Positions 8,836-17,390 of a stretch of DNA of 64,000 nucleotides are shown here, one piece after another. The notes under the pieces were generated by a model. That model saw only the letters and a list, made by a program, of their open reading frames with translations. It was not told the origin of the DNA and ran no database searches. The position numbers and the translations under genes are program-made. The DNA lies in contig NZ_CACSKD010000013.1 of assembly GCF_902706285.1 (NCBI RefSeq), forward strand, positions 113,431-177,430, in the 5' to 3' direction. Position 1 is the first letter of the stretch, and each line of letters starts with the position of its first letter. Source of the DNA: Rhizobium sp. 18055. Lineage in GTDB: Bacteria; Pseudomonadota; Alphaproteobacteria; Rhizobiales; Rhizobiaceae.

Positions 8836-9864
8836 TCAATCCATCTTCAGGATGATCTTGCCGAAGATCTGGCGCGATTCCATCCGCTCCAGTGCCCGAT
8901 CAATCTCATCGAAGCTGACTTCCGTGTCGATGACAGGATGCACCAGGCCACGCGCCATCTTCTGCATGGCGTCCGCCATGTTTTCCATCCGGCAGCCGAA
9001 CGAACCAAGCAGCTTCAGTTGCTGCTGGAACAGCATCATCAGGTTCATGTCGGTCGAAACGCCGGAAGTGGAGCCACAGGTGACCAGGCGACCCCCGCGC
9101 TTCATGCAGAGCATCGAACCGGCCCAGGTATCCTTGCCGACATGTTCGAAAACGACATCGACGCCCTTCTTCTTGGTCAGCTTGCGCACCACGCCCTCGA
9201 AGCGGTCGGTGCGGTAGTTGATGACGTGGTCGGCGCCGAGCGCCTTGGCCTTCTCGATCTTGTCGTCGGAACCGACGGTGGTGATCACGGTGCAGCCGAT
9301 CTTCTTGGCCAGCTGGATCGCCGCCGAACCAATACCGGAGCCGCCGGCATGAACAAGGATGGTTTCACCGGGTTCCAGCTTGGCGTTGTCGAACAGCATG
9401 TGCTCGACGGTGCCGAACGTCACCGGGGCAACGGCAGCGGCAACAGCATCGACACCCGGAGGTGCAGGCACCAGCAGGCGGGCCGGGAGGTTGACCTTCT
9501 CCTGCGCAAAGCCGTCGAGATGGAAGCCATGAACGCCGGACACGTTCTCACAGAGATTGTCGCGCCCCTCGCGGCACGGACGGCAGAGGCCGCATGTGCG
9601 CGCGCCGTAGATGGCGACAAGCTGGCCCGGCAGCACATTGGCCACACCCGGACCGATCGCTTCCACCACGCCTGATGCTTCCGCGCCGATGACCAGAGGC
9701 ATCTTGCGCTTGGCAAACGCCATGCCGCGCCAGCCCCAGACGTCGATATGGTTGAGCGCGACAGCCTTGACGCGCAGCGTCACTTCGCCGGGGCCCGGCG
9801 CATCGGGTTCGGGCAGATCGGTGATCTCAAGCTTGCGGTCGTCGATCAGTTGCAAAGCGCGCAT
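8836..9864 (-). CDS. adh2XL: Medium-chain dehydrogenase of the VLCFA cluster
   Basis: 342 aa zinc-type alcohol dehydrogenase/quinone reductase family protein, conserved in rhizobial acpXL clusters, probably used in making the omega-1 hydroxylated very-long-chain acid. ATG 9864 follows aagga. Structural-zinc cysteines are seen as CGLCRPCREGRDNLC. The NAD(P) site reads GSGIGSAAIQLAKK. The usual catalytic-zinc cysteine near residue 38 is replaced (ALNHIDVWGWRG), so catalysis may not be classical ADH type. The reaction is not established by sequence. Confidence 0.88.
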   Translation of the reverse strand: MRALQLIDDRKLEITDLPEPDAPGPGEVTLRVKAVALNHIDVWGWRGMAFAKRKMPLVIGAEASGVVEAIGPGVANVLPGQLVAIYGARTCGLCRPCREGRDNLCENVSGVHGFHLDGFAQEKVNLPARLLVPAPPGVDAVAAAVAPVTFGTVEHMLFDNAKLEPGETILVHAGGSGIGSAAIQLAKKIGCTVITTVGSDDKIEKAKALGADHVINYRTDRFEGVVRKLTKKKGVDVVFEHVGKDTWAGSMLCMKRGGRLVTCGSTSGVSTDMNLMMLFQQQLKLLGSFGCRMENMADAMQKMARGLVHPVIDTEVSFDEIDRALERMESRQIFGKIILKMD

Positions 9865-9979
9865 GGCAAAATCCTTCGCGGGCGCACCGGCCCTGAAGCC
9901 TATGCGCAGTTTGTGAGTGCCGCTGCGCCAGCGCACCCTGTCCGGGTGCGGGCGCAGCAATGTGAGGTCGGGGAACCGA

Positions 9980-11266
9980 TTAAGCCGGTTCGAGCGCCAT
10001 GACAAGGCTGGCGTTCTGACCGCCGAAGCCGAAGGAGTTGGAAAGCACGGCATTCACCTGTGCATCGCGCTTCACATTCGGCACCACATCGACGGCGATC
10101 GTCGGATCCGGGTTGTTGTAGTTGATGGTCGGCGGCAGCGTGCCGGTCAGCATCGTCTGCAGCGAGAACACGGCTTCGACAGCGCCTGCTGCCGTCAGCG
10201 TATGGCCGATCATCGACTTGTTCGACGACAGCGGAATGGAGGCAAGGCGCTCACCGAACACGGCCAGCATCGATCCATATTCCATCTTGTCGTTTTCAGG
10301 CGTCGAGGTGCCATGGGCGTTGATGTAGCCGATGCCGCTCTCGTCCATGCCGGCATCCGCAAGGGCCGCGCGGATCGTCGCGATCGCGGGACCGCCATCC
10401 GGCGAGGAGCGCGTGCGGTGGAAGGAATCGGCCTTTTCGCCGGCACCCTTCATGATGCCGAGCACCTTGGCGCCGCGGGCAATCGCAGACTCCAGCGATT
10501 CCAGCACCAGCGTCGCAGCACCTTCGGCGATGACGAAGCCATCGCGATCCTTGCTGAACGGCTTGGAAGCCTTGGTCGGATTGTCGTTCTGCGTCGACAG
10601 CGCCGACAGCAGCGAGAAGCGGATCAGCGCTTCGGCACTGACCGAACCGTCCGTCGCGACCGCAAGCGCCCGCGTCGTGCGGCCCTGGCGGATCGCTTCG
10701 ATGCCAAGCTGGATCGCGGTGGCGCCGGATGCACAGGCCGTCGACAGCGTCACCGGCAGGCCGCGCGTGCCGAACCGGTCGGCAAGCCGCTCTGAAATGG
10801 AGCCGAATAGCGCCGCTTCGTGGAACGAAGGATCGGGACGCTCGCGCATCGCCGCCAGGAAACGATCATAGGCATCGCCGGGATGGGAAGCTGGCGGCGA
10901 ACGGTCGCCGAGTTCGAAGCGTGCGCTCCACTCGGGCTCGATTGGCGGTGCCGCCAGAAACAGCGGCCCATTGAAATCGCCGGAGATGTCGGCATCGGCA
11001 AGCGCCTCGATGGTCGTCTCGCGTGCAAAGGCGTAGGAGCGCTCGACCGCATTCGGTGTCGGAATATCGATGAAATCAACCGTACCGGCGATCCGCGTCG
11101 AGAGCCCGTCCGTCGGGAAACGGTTGATGTCGTGGATGCCCGACTTGCCCGAGGTCAGCGCCGCCCAGTTGTCCTTCAGACCCTGGCCGAGCGAAGTGAG
11201 AATGCCGACACCCGTGACCGCCACGATCGGGCGTCCGAGATGATCCTTGTAAGCTGAATCCGTCAT
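9980..11266 (-). CDS. fabF1XL: Beta-ketoacyl-ACP synthase FabF1XL (catalytic partner)
   Basis: 428 aa ketosynthase of the AcpXL pathway, elongating acyl chains toward C28. All three catalytic residues are present: Cys in LSTACASGATAIQ, His in NAHGTSTPENDK, and His in SNKSMIGHTLTAAGA. ATG 11266 is chosen for its gaggag site; a 5-codon extension is possible. It starts 11 bases after the end of fabF2XL. Together with the catalytically altered FabF2XL it has the look of a ketosynthase/chain-length-factor pair. Confidence 0.94.
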   Translation of the reverse strand: MTDSAYKDHLGRPIVAVTGVGILTSLGQGLKDNWAALTSGKSGIHDINRFPTDGLSTRIAGTVDFIDIPTPNAVERSYAFARETTIEALADADISGDFNGPLFLAAPPIEPEWSARFELGDRSPPASHPGDAYDRFLAAMRERPDPSFHEAALFGSISERLADRFGTRGLPVTLSTACASGATAIQLGIEAIRQGRTTRALAVATDGSVSAEALIRFSLLSALSTQNDNPTKASKPFSKDRDGFVIAEGAATLVLESLESAIARGAKVLGIMKGAGEKADSFHRTRSSPDGGPAIATIRAALADAGMDESGIGYINAHGTSTPENDKMEYGSMLAVFGERLASIPLSSNKSMIGHTLTAAGAVEAVFSLQTMLTGTLPPTINYNNPDPTIAVDVVPNVKRDAQVNAVLSNSFGFGGQNASLVMALEPA

Positions 11267-11277
11267 GTGCCTACTCC

Positions 11278-12474
11278 TCACGCGTCCGCAGACAGAACTG
11301 CGACGCCTTCGCCACGCTGATGGCCGACTGTCGTGACGACAGCAGCCTTGGTGCCGGTGCTCATGGATTTTTCATGGCCGCCATCGAATGGCGGCACCTT
11401 GGCTTCGCTGTCGATGGCAAGCGCCGCCAGCGCCAGACCAAGCGTGAAGTGTGCCTCCAAGCCGTGACCGGTAACGCCACCGAAGCCGCGGATCGCAGCG
11501 CCCGGGAACTGATGGTCCAGCACAGCCTTTTCGCGTGCGGCAAGATCAGGCATGCCGGTCGAGCCGGAGAAGATCGCCGTGCTCTCGGCTGGCAGCCCAT
11601 GCGCCGGCTCGAGCAGCCGCTCCAGACGCTTTTCGAGATTGCCGGCACCACGATTGCCGCGGTCGCCTTCGATCGACGACATCGTCGAATAGATATGCGC
11701 GCCGCGGGCTTCGGCATGGGCACGCGATTCCAGCACGAGGAATGCACCGAGCGAACCGCTGGTAATGCCGCCGACATCGCGCGACCACAAAGGCTGCCAG
11801 TCGCCACGCGAGTGCGAGCCGATCGCTTCGAACAGCAACACCATGTCGAGCCGCTCGGCCGAAAACGCACCGCCAACCAGCGCATGCGAGGATTCGCCCG
11901 ACTTGATACGGTGGAATGCGGTTTCGACCGCCGAAATACCCGCCGACTCTTCGCCCATGAAGGTGCGCGAGGAACCGGTGACCTTGTGGACGATCGAGAT
12001 GTTGCCGGCGAGCAGGTTGGAGAGCTGCGCCAGGAACAGCGTCGGGCGAAGCTCGGTGGTCAGCTTCTCGTTCAGGAGAACTTCGCGGTCGTTGCGCTTC
12101 AGGCCTTCATCGACGATCAGCGTATCGACATTGATGTCGCGCTCGCCGCCGCCGGCTGCCACGATCATGTCCATCGTGCCGCAGGCTTCGAGATCCTCTT
12201 TCAGGCCGGCATCGTCGAGCGCCAGGCCGGCTGCGAACACGCCGATACGCTGCCAGTTTTCCATCTGCCGCTGGTCGCCACGCTTGGTGATCTGCTGCGA
12301 CCAATCCACCTCGGGGAGCGGGTGGATCGGATACGGCTTGAACTTCTCGGTCTCGACGACCGTCTTCGGTGCTTCGGCGGCGGTGAGCAGCGCAATATGC
12401 GGCTCCTTTCCGACGCCCTGGCAGGTCACGATACCGACGCCCGTGATGACGACATCATTCTGAGCCTTGCTCAT
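11278..12474 (-). CDS. fabF2XL: KS-like protein FabF2XL lacking the catalytic cysteine
   Basis: 398 aa member of the beta-ketoacyl synthase family. Aligning by eye with FabF1XL, the active-site Cys position falls at Glu in MGEESAGISAVETAF, and the NAHGTST histidine region reads FSGSTGMPD, so two catalytic residues are missing; the last His is kept (GHGLEAHF). This pattern is like chain-length factors (KS-beta) of type II polyketide synthases. The most likely role is a non-catalytic dimer partner setting chain length for the AcpXL-bound acid. It overlaps the end of fabZXL by 4 bases. Confidence 0.92.
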   Translation of the reverse strand: MSKAQNDVVITGVGIVTCQGVGKEPHIALLTAAEAPKTVVETEKFKPYPIHPLPEVDWSQQITKRGDQRQMENWQRIGVFAAGLALDDAGLKEDLEACGTMDMIVAAGGGERDINVDTLIVDEGLKRNDREVLLNEKLTTELRPTLFLAQLSNLLAGNISIVHKVTGSSRTFMGEESAGISAVETAFHRIKSGESSHALVGGAFSAERLDMVLLFEAIGSHSRGDWQPLWSRDVGGITSGSLGAFLVLESRAHAEARGAHIYSTMSSIEGDRGNRGAGNLEKRLERLLEPAHGLPAESTAIFSGSTGMPDLAAREKAVLDHQFPGAAIRGFGGVTGHGLEAHFTLGLALAALAIDSEAKVPPFDGGHEKSMSTGTKAAVVTTVGHQRGEGVAVLSADA

Positions 12475-12953
12475 CCATTCACTCCCTGCGCAGCGATCGC
12501 ATCCATAAGGCCGATCTCACTTGCGCGCTTCTTGACGATATCGCCGAGCGGCACTTCGCTGAACGGCATGGTGCGCAGCTTCAGCTGTGCATCGCAGACC
12601 TTCTTGCCGCCGCTGGTGATCTTGGCCTTGGTCACGGCAAATCCGGAACCGTCATGTTCGAGGAACGCCTCGATATCGAGAACCGCCTCCGGCTCCACGA
12701 AGGTACGCATCTTCGCACCATCGACCGTCATCAGGAACGGCATCGCCGCAAAATTGGTCGCGGCAAGCACCAGCATACCTGAGGCCTGTGCCATGGTTTC
12801 GATGAGGAGCACGCCCGGAACAAGGGGCATGCCGGGAAAATGACCTTCGAACACCGGGCTCTTGGCCGGCACGACGGAGCGCGCCTTGAGTATCTTGGTC
12901 TGAAGGTCGACCGACTCTACACGGTCGATCATCTGGAAGTATTCCAGGAGCAT
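12471..12953 (-). CDS. fabZXL: 3-hydroxyacyl-AcpXL dehydratase FabZXL
   Basis: 160 aa hotdog-fold dehydratase. The catalytic His lies in FEGHFPGMPLVPG and the Glu in LLIETMAQASG, both as in FabZ. ATG 12953 has ggagg upstream. It works in the elongation cycle on AcpXL substrates. It overlaps fabF2XL by 4 bases and is separated from acpXL by a 115-base gap that contains a terminator-like hairpin. Confidence 0.94.
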   Translation of the reverse strand: MLLEYFQMIDRVESVDLQTKILKARSVVPAKSPVFEGHFPGMPLVPGVLLIETMAQASGMLVLAATNFAAMPFLMTVDGAKMRTFVEPEAVLDIEAFLEHDGSGFAVTKAKITSGGKKVCDAQLKLRTMPFSEVPLGDIVKKRASEIGLMDAIAAQGVNG

Positions 12954-13002
12954 CGTATCCTCCGGCCGAGCGGGCAACATGCCGCCGGCTAGGCCTACTT
13001 AA

Positions 13003-13045
13003 TAACAAAACCGCCCGGCCGCCATGGTGAACGGCGGCAGGGCGG
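13003..13045 (-). terminator. Intrinsic terminator between acpXL and fabZXL
   Basis: On the minus strand a GC-rich stem (ccgccctgccgcc / ggcggccgggcgg, loop near 13021-13032) is followed immediately by ttttgtta. It lies inside the operon and probably lets only part of the transcripts continue beyond acpXL, which fits a carrier protein needed in excess. Confidence 0.75.
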
Positions 13046-13068
13046 ACAAAAAATTTTGAGCGGATCGA

Positions 13069-13347
13069 TCAGGCCTTGGCGGCGCGCAGTTCGTCGATCT
13101 TCGCGCAGAGGTTCTTCAGCACGAAATACTCCGACGTGGAGACCTTGCCTTCGTTGACTTCCTGCGTCCACTTTTCGAGCGGAATCTTGATGCCGAACTC
13201 CTTGTCGATCGCGAAAACGATATCGAGGAAGTCGAGGCTGTCGATACCGAGGTCGTCGATCGTATGGCTTTCCGGCGTGATCGTGTCACGATCGATCTCG
13301 CTGGTTTCTGCAATGATGTCGGCAACTTTATCGAATGTAGCGGTCAC
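13069..13347 (-). CDS. acpXL: Acyl carrier protein AcpXL
   Basis: 92 aa specialised acyl carrier protein that holds the growing very-long-chain hydroxy acid for lipid A. The phosphopantetheine serine is in DDLGIDSLDFLD. Compared with housekeeping ACP it has the longer acidic/basic C-terminus typical of AcpXL (KWTQEVNEGKVSTSEYFVLKN). It is the promoter-proximal gene of the cluster. Confidence 0.96.
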   Translation of the reverse strand: MTATFDKVADIIAETSEIDRDTITPESHTIDDLGIDSLDFLDIVFAIDKEFGIKIPLEKWTQEVNEGKVSTSEYFVLKNLCAKIDELRAAKA

Positions 13348-13509
13348 GCCTGTACCTCTTGGAAATTATAGTTTTCCCCTCATAGGCAAATCCATTTCAA
13401 AAGCCAATGCTTTCGTCTGCCCTCATGCGCAATTTGCGACAGCACTGTTGCTCAAACAGCATGAACGATGAAGCCATTGGCCGAAAATTCGGATGCCTAT
13501 GCGGCAGCA
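13348..13509. promoter_or_regulatory. Promoter region of the acpXL operon
   Basis: 162 bases between acpXL and the L,D-transpeptidase stop. The sequence just upstream of acpXL is AT-richer (ggaaattatagttttcccct on the plus strand). It must contain the acpXL promoter; hexamers are not assigned. Confidence 0.35.
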
Positions 13510-13938
13510 TCAGTTGGTGACGACAACCCGCGTATTGGCCAATCCGGCCTGTCTGGTCAGGTCGAAGAACTGTGCGGCATTGTTGGGATGAAGGCGAATG
13601 CAGCCATGCGAGGCGGGCCGGCCGAGACGTTTAAGATCGAAGGTCGCATGCACGGCATAGCCGCCATTGAAGAACACTGCATAGGGCATCGGCGCATCGT
13701 CATATTTCTTAGAGCGGTGATCGCGAGACAGCCACTTGGCGCTCCAGGAGCCCACAGGCGTCACATACCCCCGACGTGCCGTCGATACCTTCCAGCGATA
13801 TATGACAAAGCCATTTTCAGTCACCGTCATCGTCTGCGACCCGATGCTGATCTTGGCGACCAAGGTCGAAGCTTCCGCCGCAACGGCCGAAAATTGCAGC
13901 ATCAGGATCGCTGCAGCGCCCGCAAGTATAGTCCTCAT
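13510..13938 (-). CDS. L,D-transpeptidase (YkuD family), exported
   Basis: 142 aa periplasmic enzyme of the cell-wall L,D-transpeptidase family. ATG 13938 (site gaacgaggcg) gives a signal peptide MRTILAGAAAILMLQFSAVAAEA. The YkuD catalytic signature is complete: HATFDLKRLGRPASHGCIRLHP, with the nucleophilic Cys in SHGCIRL. Its size fits the short single-domain family. It may crosslink peptidoglycan or attach proteins to it, but the substrate is unknown. Confidence 0.9.
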   Translation of the reverse strand: MRTILAGAAAILMLQFSAVAAEASTLVAKISIGSQTMTVTENGFVIYRWKVSTARRGYVTPVGSWSAKWLSRDHRSKKYDDAPMPYAVFFNGGYAVHATFDLKRLGRPASHGCIRLHPNNAAQFFDLTRQAGLANTRVVVTN

Positions 13939-14047
13939 CGTCGCCTCGTTCTTCTGTCCTTGGTGTAGCAGAAAGAACGTACGCATGGACGGATTATATT
14001 GATTTAAGGATCATGGTAATCAAGACGATAAAACTATCCGTGGCGGC

Positions 14048-15028
14048 TTATAAAAGAAACAGGAAAATCGCCAGAACAACGAAGGTGAGAACCGAACAAC
14101 TGGCGTAGAACACCGACACGCCGGTCTCGATATCCTCGACCACCGCCGTCTCGCGCCCGCTGCCATTGATCATCGGCTCCATCACGACGACGCCTGAATA
14201 AACCCGCGGCCCCGCAAGCTGGACGTTCAGCGCACCCGCCATCGCCGCCTCCGGCCGTCCGGAATTCGGAGACCGGTGCATGCCGCCATCGCGCATCGCG
14301 ATCCGGAACGCCTCGCGGCACGCAGCACTGCCGCGCTTCAGCCAGGCCCCGGCAGCGATCAGTGCGATCGACAGCCGCGCCGCAGGCCAGTTGGCAAGGT
14401 CATCGAGGCGCGCCGAGGCCCAGCCGAAATCGAGATAGCGCTCCGACTTGTGGCCAATCATCGAATCGGCCGTATTCAGCATCTTGTAGGCAAGCAGCCC
14501 CGGCAGGCCGAACACGACATACCAGAGCGCCGGTGCCACCACGCCATCGGAAAAGTTTTCGGCGAGGCTCTCGATCGCCGCGCGGCAGACCGCCGGTTCG
14601 TCAAGCGTCTCGGGATCGCGACCGACGATCATCGCCACGGCCTTGCGGCCACCGGCAACGCCGTTCTCCTTCAGACCCGCGGCAACGGCTTCGACGTGAT
14701 CGGCGAGGCTCTTCTGCGCGAGGAACACCGTGACGCAGATCACTTCGAGCAGAATGCCGGCAAGACCGAACAGTGCGAAGAACCAGTGCAGCACCAGACC
14801 GGCCGCCACGGAGAGCAGCAGCAAGACGACGATCGCCAGCACGCCGTTCCGACGCCGCTTTTCCTTGGTGAACTCGGCGCGATTGAACCACCCATCCATC
14901 CGCGAGATCGCCTTGCCGAACAGCACGATCGGATGCGGCAACCGCGCCCACAGCACATCGGGGTCGCCGACAATCCTGTCGAGCGTCAGGGCAAGCACCA
15001 GCACGAGAAGATTCAGTTCAAAAATCAT
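14048..15028 (-). CDS. cobD: Adenosylcobinamide-phosphate synthase (CbiB/CobD)
   Basis: 326 aa inner-membrane protein that attaches aminopropanol (phosphate) to adenosylcobyric acid. Family motifs: LALTLDRIVGDPDVLWARLPHPIVLFGK at the N-terminus, ESLAENFSDGVVAPALWY and KMLNTADSMIGHKSERYLDFGWASARLDD in the middle. Several hydrophobic segments span the membrane. The ATG overlaps the cobC stop by 4 bases, so cobA-cobB-cobC-cobD form a coupled string. Confidence 0.96.
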   Translation of the reverse strand: MIFELNLLVLVLALTLDRIVGDPDVLWARLPHPIVLFGKAISRMDGWFNRAEFTKEKRRRNGVLAIVVLLLLSVAAGLVLHWFFALFGLAGILLEVICVTVFLAQKSLADHVEAVAAGLKENGVAGGRKAVAMIVGRDPETLDEPAVCRAAIESLAENFSDGVVAPALWYVVFGLPGLLAYKMLNTADSMIGHKSERYLDFGWASARLDDLANWPAARLSIALIAAGAWLKRGSAACREAFRIAMRDGGMHRSPNSGRPEAAMAGALNVQLAGPRVYSGVVVMEPMINGSGRETAVVEDIETGVSVFYASCSVLTFVVLAIFLFLL

Positions 15029-16026
15029 GCGTCAAAACTCAACAAGGCATCGGCGAGCCGACGGTCGCCTTCCATATCCGCGGTGACCCCGAAACGAAGC
15101 CAACGAGGGGCATAATCGAACTTGCGGACCAGAATGTGGTGGACACACAAATGTGCATGCAACGCATCGGCTGCGTGGTGATCGACTAGCGAAAACAGCG
15201 CGGTACCGCCGCGAACGGAAAGACCACACCGCTCCAGTACGCCACGCAGCGCATCGCTTCGCTCCGTGATGGCCAGCCGCATCCGCTCCGTATCGGAATT
15301 CAGCAATGAGGCGGCAATCGACAGAGCAGGGCCGGACACGGCCCACGGCCCCAGCAGGCTCTCGAACTGATCGAGGATTGGCCGCACCGCAATCACAAAT
15401 CCGAGCCGCAAGCCGGCAAGGCCGAAGAATTTGCCGAAAGACCGCAAGACGATCAGATTGGCCTGGCCCGCCACATCGGCAGCGACGCTGGCCACCGGCA
15501 CAGTATCCCCGAATGCCTCATCGACCACAAGCAGCGCGCCCCTCGCCGCCATGCGTTGGCTAAGGCCGATCAGACTGTCCGGCGCATAAATGCGACCATC
15601 CGGGTTGTTGGGATTGACGATCACGACAAGCGCATGATCATCGGTGATCCCCTCGATCCCCTCCAGCATATCGACATGACAGCCGGCCACACGAAAAGCC
15701 CGCTCGTACTCGCCGTAGGTCGGCCCGAGAATGGCAATGCGCCGGGGCCCACCGAGCAACCTCGGCAGAAGCTGGATGACCGACTGCGTGCCGGGCACGG
15801 GCAAAGGCAGACTTTCGCCGCTCCGGTAGTAGCCGCGTGCCGCCTGTCGCGCCGCGCTGACGAGATGATCATCCGGCAACCTGTGCCAGGCACGGGTCGG
15901 AATATCGGGCAGGTCGGCCGGAAACGGGCTGATCCCGGTGGAAAGGTCGAGCCAATCCTCGGGCTTGCCACCATAGAGCGCCGCGGCAGCCGTGATGCCG
16001 CCGCCATGGACGATCGGAGCATTCAT
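15025..16026 (-). CDS. cobC: Threonine-phosphate decarboxylase CobC
   Basis: 333 aa PLP enzyme (class I aminotransferase fold) that makes aminopropanol phosphate for the cobalamin nucleotide loop. PLP-binding lysine in LRSFGKFFGLAGLRLGF; Asn/Asp site in VNPNNPDGRIY and VVDEAFGD. N-terminus HGGGITAAAALYGGKPEDWLDLSTGI is characteristic. It overlaps cobB and cobD by 4 bases each. Confidence 0.95.
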   Translation of the reverse strand: MNAPIVHGGGITAAAALYGGKPEDWLDLSTGISPFPADLPDIPTRAWHRLPDDHLVSAARQAARGYYRSGESLPLPVPGTQSVIQLLPRLLGGPRRIAILGPTYGEYERAFRVAGCHVDMLEGIEGITDDHALVVIVNPNNPDGRIYAPDSLIGLSQRMAARGALLVVDEAFGDTVPVASVAADVAGQANLIVLRSFGKFFGLAGLRLGFVIAVRPILDQFESLLGPWAVSGPALSIAASLLNSDTERMRLAITERSDALRGVLERCGLSVRGGTALFSLVDHHAADALHAHLCVHHILVRKFDYAPRWLRFGVTADMEGDRRLADALLSFDA

Positions 16027-17390
16027 TTTGCCAACCCGCTTGCTTGACCGGTTACTTGACTGGTCACCGGGCCAGTCGCTTGTCCTGATGTCTCGGCGGC
16101 AAGATCGATCAGATGCATGTAGGATCCGGCCACCTGCCAGCGCTGCAGCCCGGCGCTGCCGAGGTCGTTGTTCAATGCATCGGTGACCTTGAACAGGCGG
16201 TCCGCCTCGCCTTCCGAAACGACGGACGAATAGTGAAACTCATGCGCCGTCATCGGCTGCGTGAAGAACGAGCCGTTGAGAGGCGAAACCCTGCGGTAGC
16301 CGAGATGACGCTGGCGTTCCTCGTAGGTCGTGACCAGGGGCAGCAATCCGAGCATCGCATGTTGCTCGCCGCTGGCATCGATCAACCCGTCACCCATCAC
16401 CATATAGCCGCCGCACTCGCCATAAACACGCACGCCACCCTCTGCCGCCTGCCGCAGTCCCGCCCGGAATGTCGAAGCCGCCGCAATCCGTCCGGCATGC
16501 AGCTCCGGATAACCGCCGGGCAGATAGATGGCATCGGCGGTGCGCTCCGGCGCCTCATCGGCGAGCGGCGAGAAGAACGAGATATCGGCGCCGCGCCGCC
16601 GCCAGCCGAGCAGCATGTGCTCGTAGCAGAACGCAAAGGCGACATCGCGGGCAACGGCGATCCGGCTACCGAGCGGCGGTAACCGGTCGATGTTTGCAGT
16701 CGATGGCTTCGCCAGCCCCTGCCTTGCAACACGCATCAGGAAATCGAAATTACAGTCCTGCGACACTGCCTGCGCCGCATGCTCGATGAACGTCTCCAGC
16801 GCCTCGTGTTCGCCCGCCTGCACCAGCCCGAGATGTCGTTCCGGCAGCGCGATTTCGCTGTCGCGCCGGACGACTGCAAGAACAGGCATGCGGATCGCAT
16901 CCAGCGCCTGCCGCAGCATCATCTCGTGACGATCACCGCCGACCTTGTTGAGGATGACCCCGGCGATCCTGACGTCGGCGCGAAAGCCTGCAAACCCGGC
17001 CACCAGTGCCGCCACCGATTGCGACATGTGCGAGGCATCGACGACGAGAATGACGGACAGGCCGAGCATCGCCGCAAGATCGGCTGCCGTGCCCTTGCCG
17101 TCTGCCGCCCCATCGAACAGGCCCATCATCGCCTCGATGACAAGCAGCCGATCGCCGGAGCGGTGCAGCGTCGCATTCGCCGCGATCAGATCAGGCCGCA
17201 TCCCCCAGGGATCGAAGTTGAGACAGGCTGCACCGCTGGCGGCAGCATGAAAGGCAGGATCGATGTAATCGGGCCCGGCCTTGCCAGGCGCGACCTCGAC
17301 CCCACGCTTGCGCAGCGCCCTCAGCAACCCCAACGTTACCGTGGTTTTCCCAGACCCGGAGGACGGGGCTGCAATCAACAGGCCACTCAT
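16023..17390 (-). CDS. cobB: Hydrogenobyrinic acid a,c-diamide synthase CobB
   Basis: 455 aa glutamine- and ATP-dependent amidase of the aerobic pathway. N-terminal P-loop APSSGSGKTTVTLGLLRALRKRG with PGKAGPDYIDPAFH; C-terminal class I glutamine amidotransferase with the nucleophile in YGECGGYMVMG. The extreme C-terminus carries an odd low-complexity tail rich in SGQ/TGP/VTGQ (last about 22 residues), coded by imperfect short repeats near 16030-16100. It overlaps cobA and cobC by 4 bases. Confidence 0.95.
   Translation of the reverse strand: MSGLLIAAPSSGSGKTTVTLGLLRALRKRGVEVAPGKAGPDYIDPAFHAAASGAACLNFDPWGMRPDLIAANATLHRSGDRLLVIEAMMGLFDGAADGKGTAADLAAMLGLSVILVVDASHMSQSVAALVAGFAGFRADVRIAGVILNKVGGDRHEMMLRQALDAIRMPVLAVVRRDSEIALPERHLGLVQAGEHEALETFIEHAAQAVSQDCNFDFLMRVARQGLAKPSTANIDRLPPLGSRIAVARDVAFAFCYEHMLLGWRRRGADISFFSPLADEAPERTADAIYLPGGYPELHAGRIAAASTFRAGLRQAAEGGVRVYGECGGYMVMGDGLIDASGEQHAMLGLLPLVTTYEERQRHLGYRRVSPLNGSFFTQPMTAHEFHYSSVVSEGEADRLFKVTDALNNDLGSAGLQRWQVAGSYMHLIDLAAETSGQATGPVTSQVTGQASGLAK

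Noticed and set aside
16023..16110. CRISPR-like repeat at the cobB 3' end
   Set aside because: Repeats are short, imperfect, in-frame and without spacers; it is a coding low-complexity tail.
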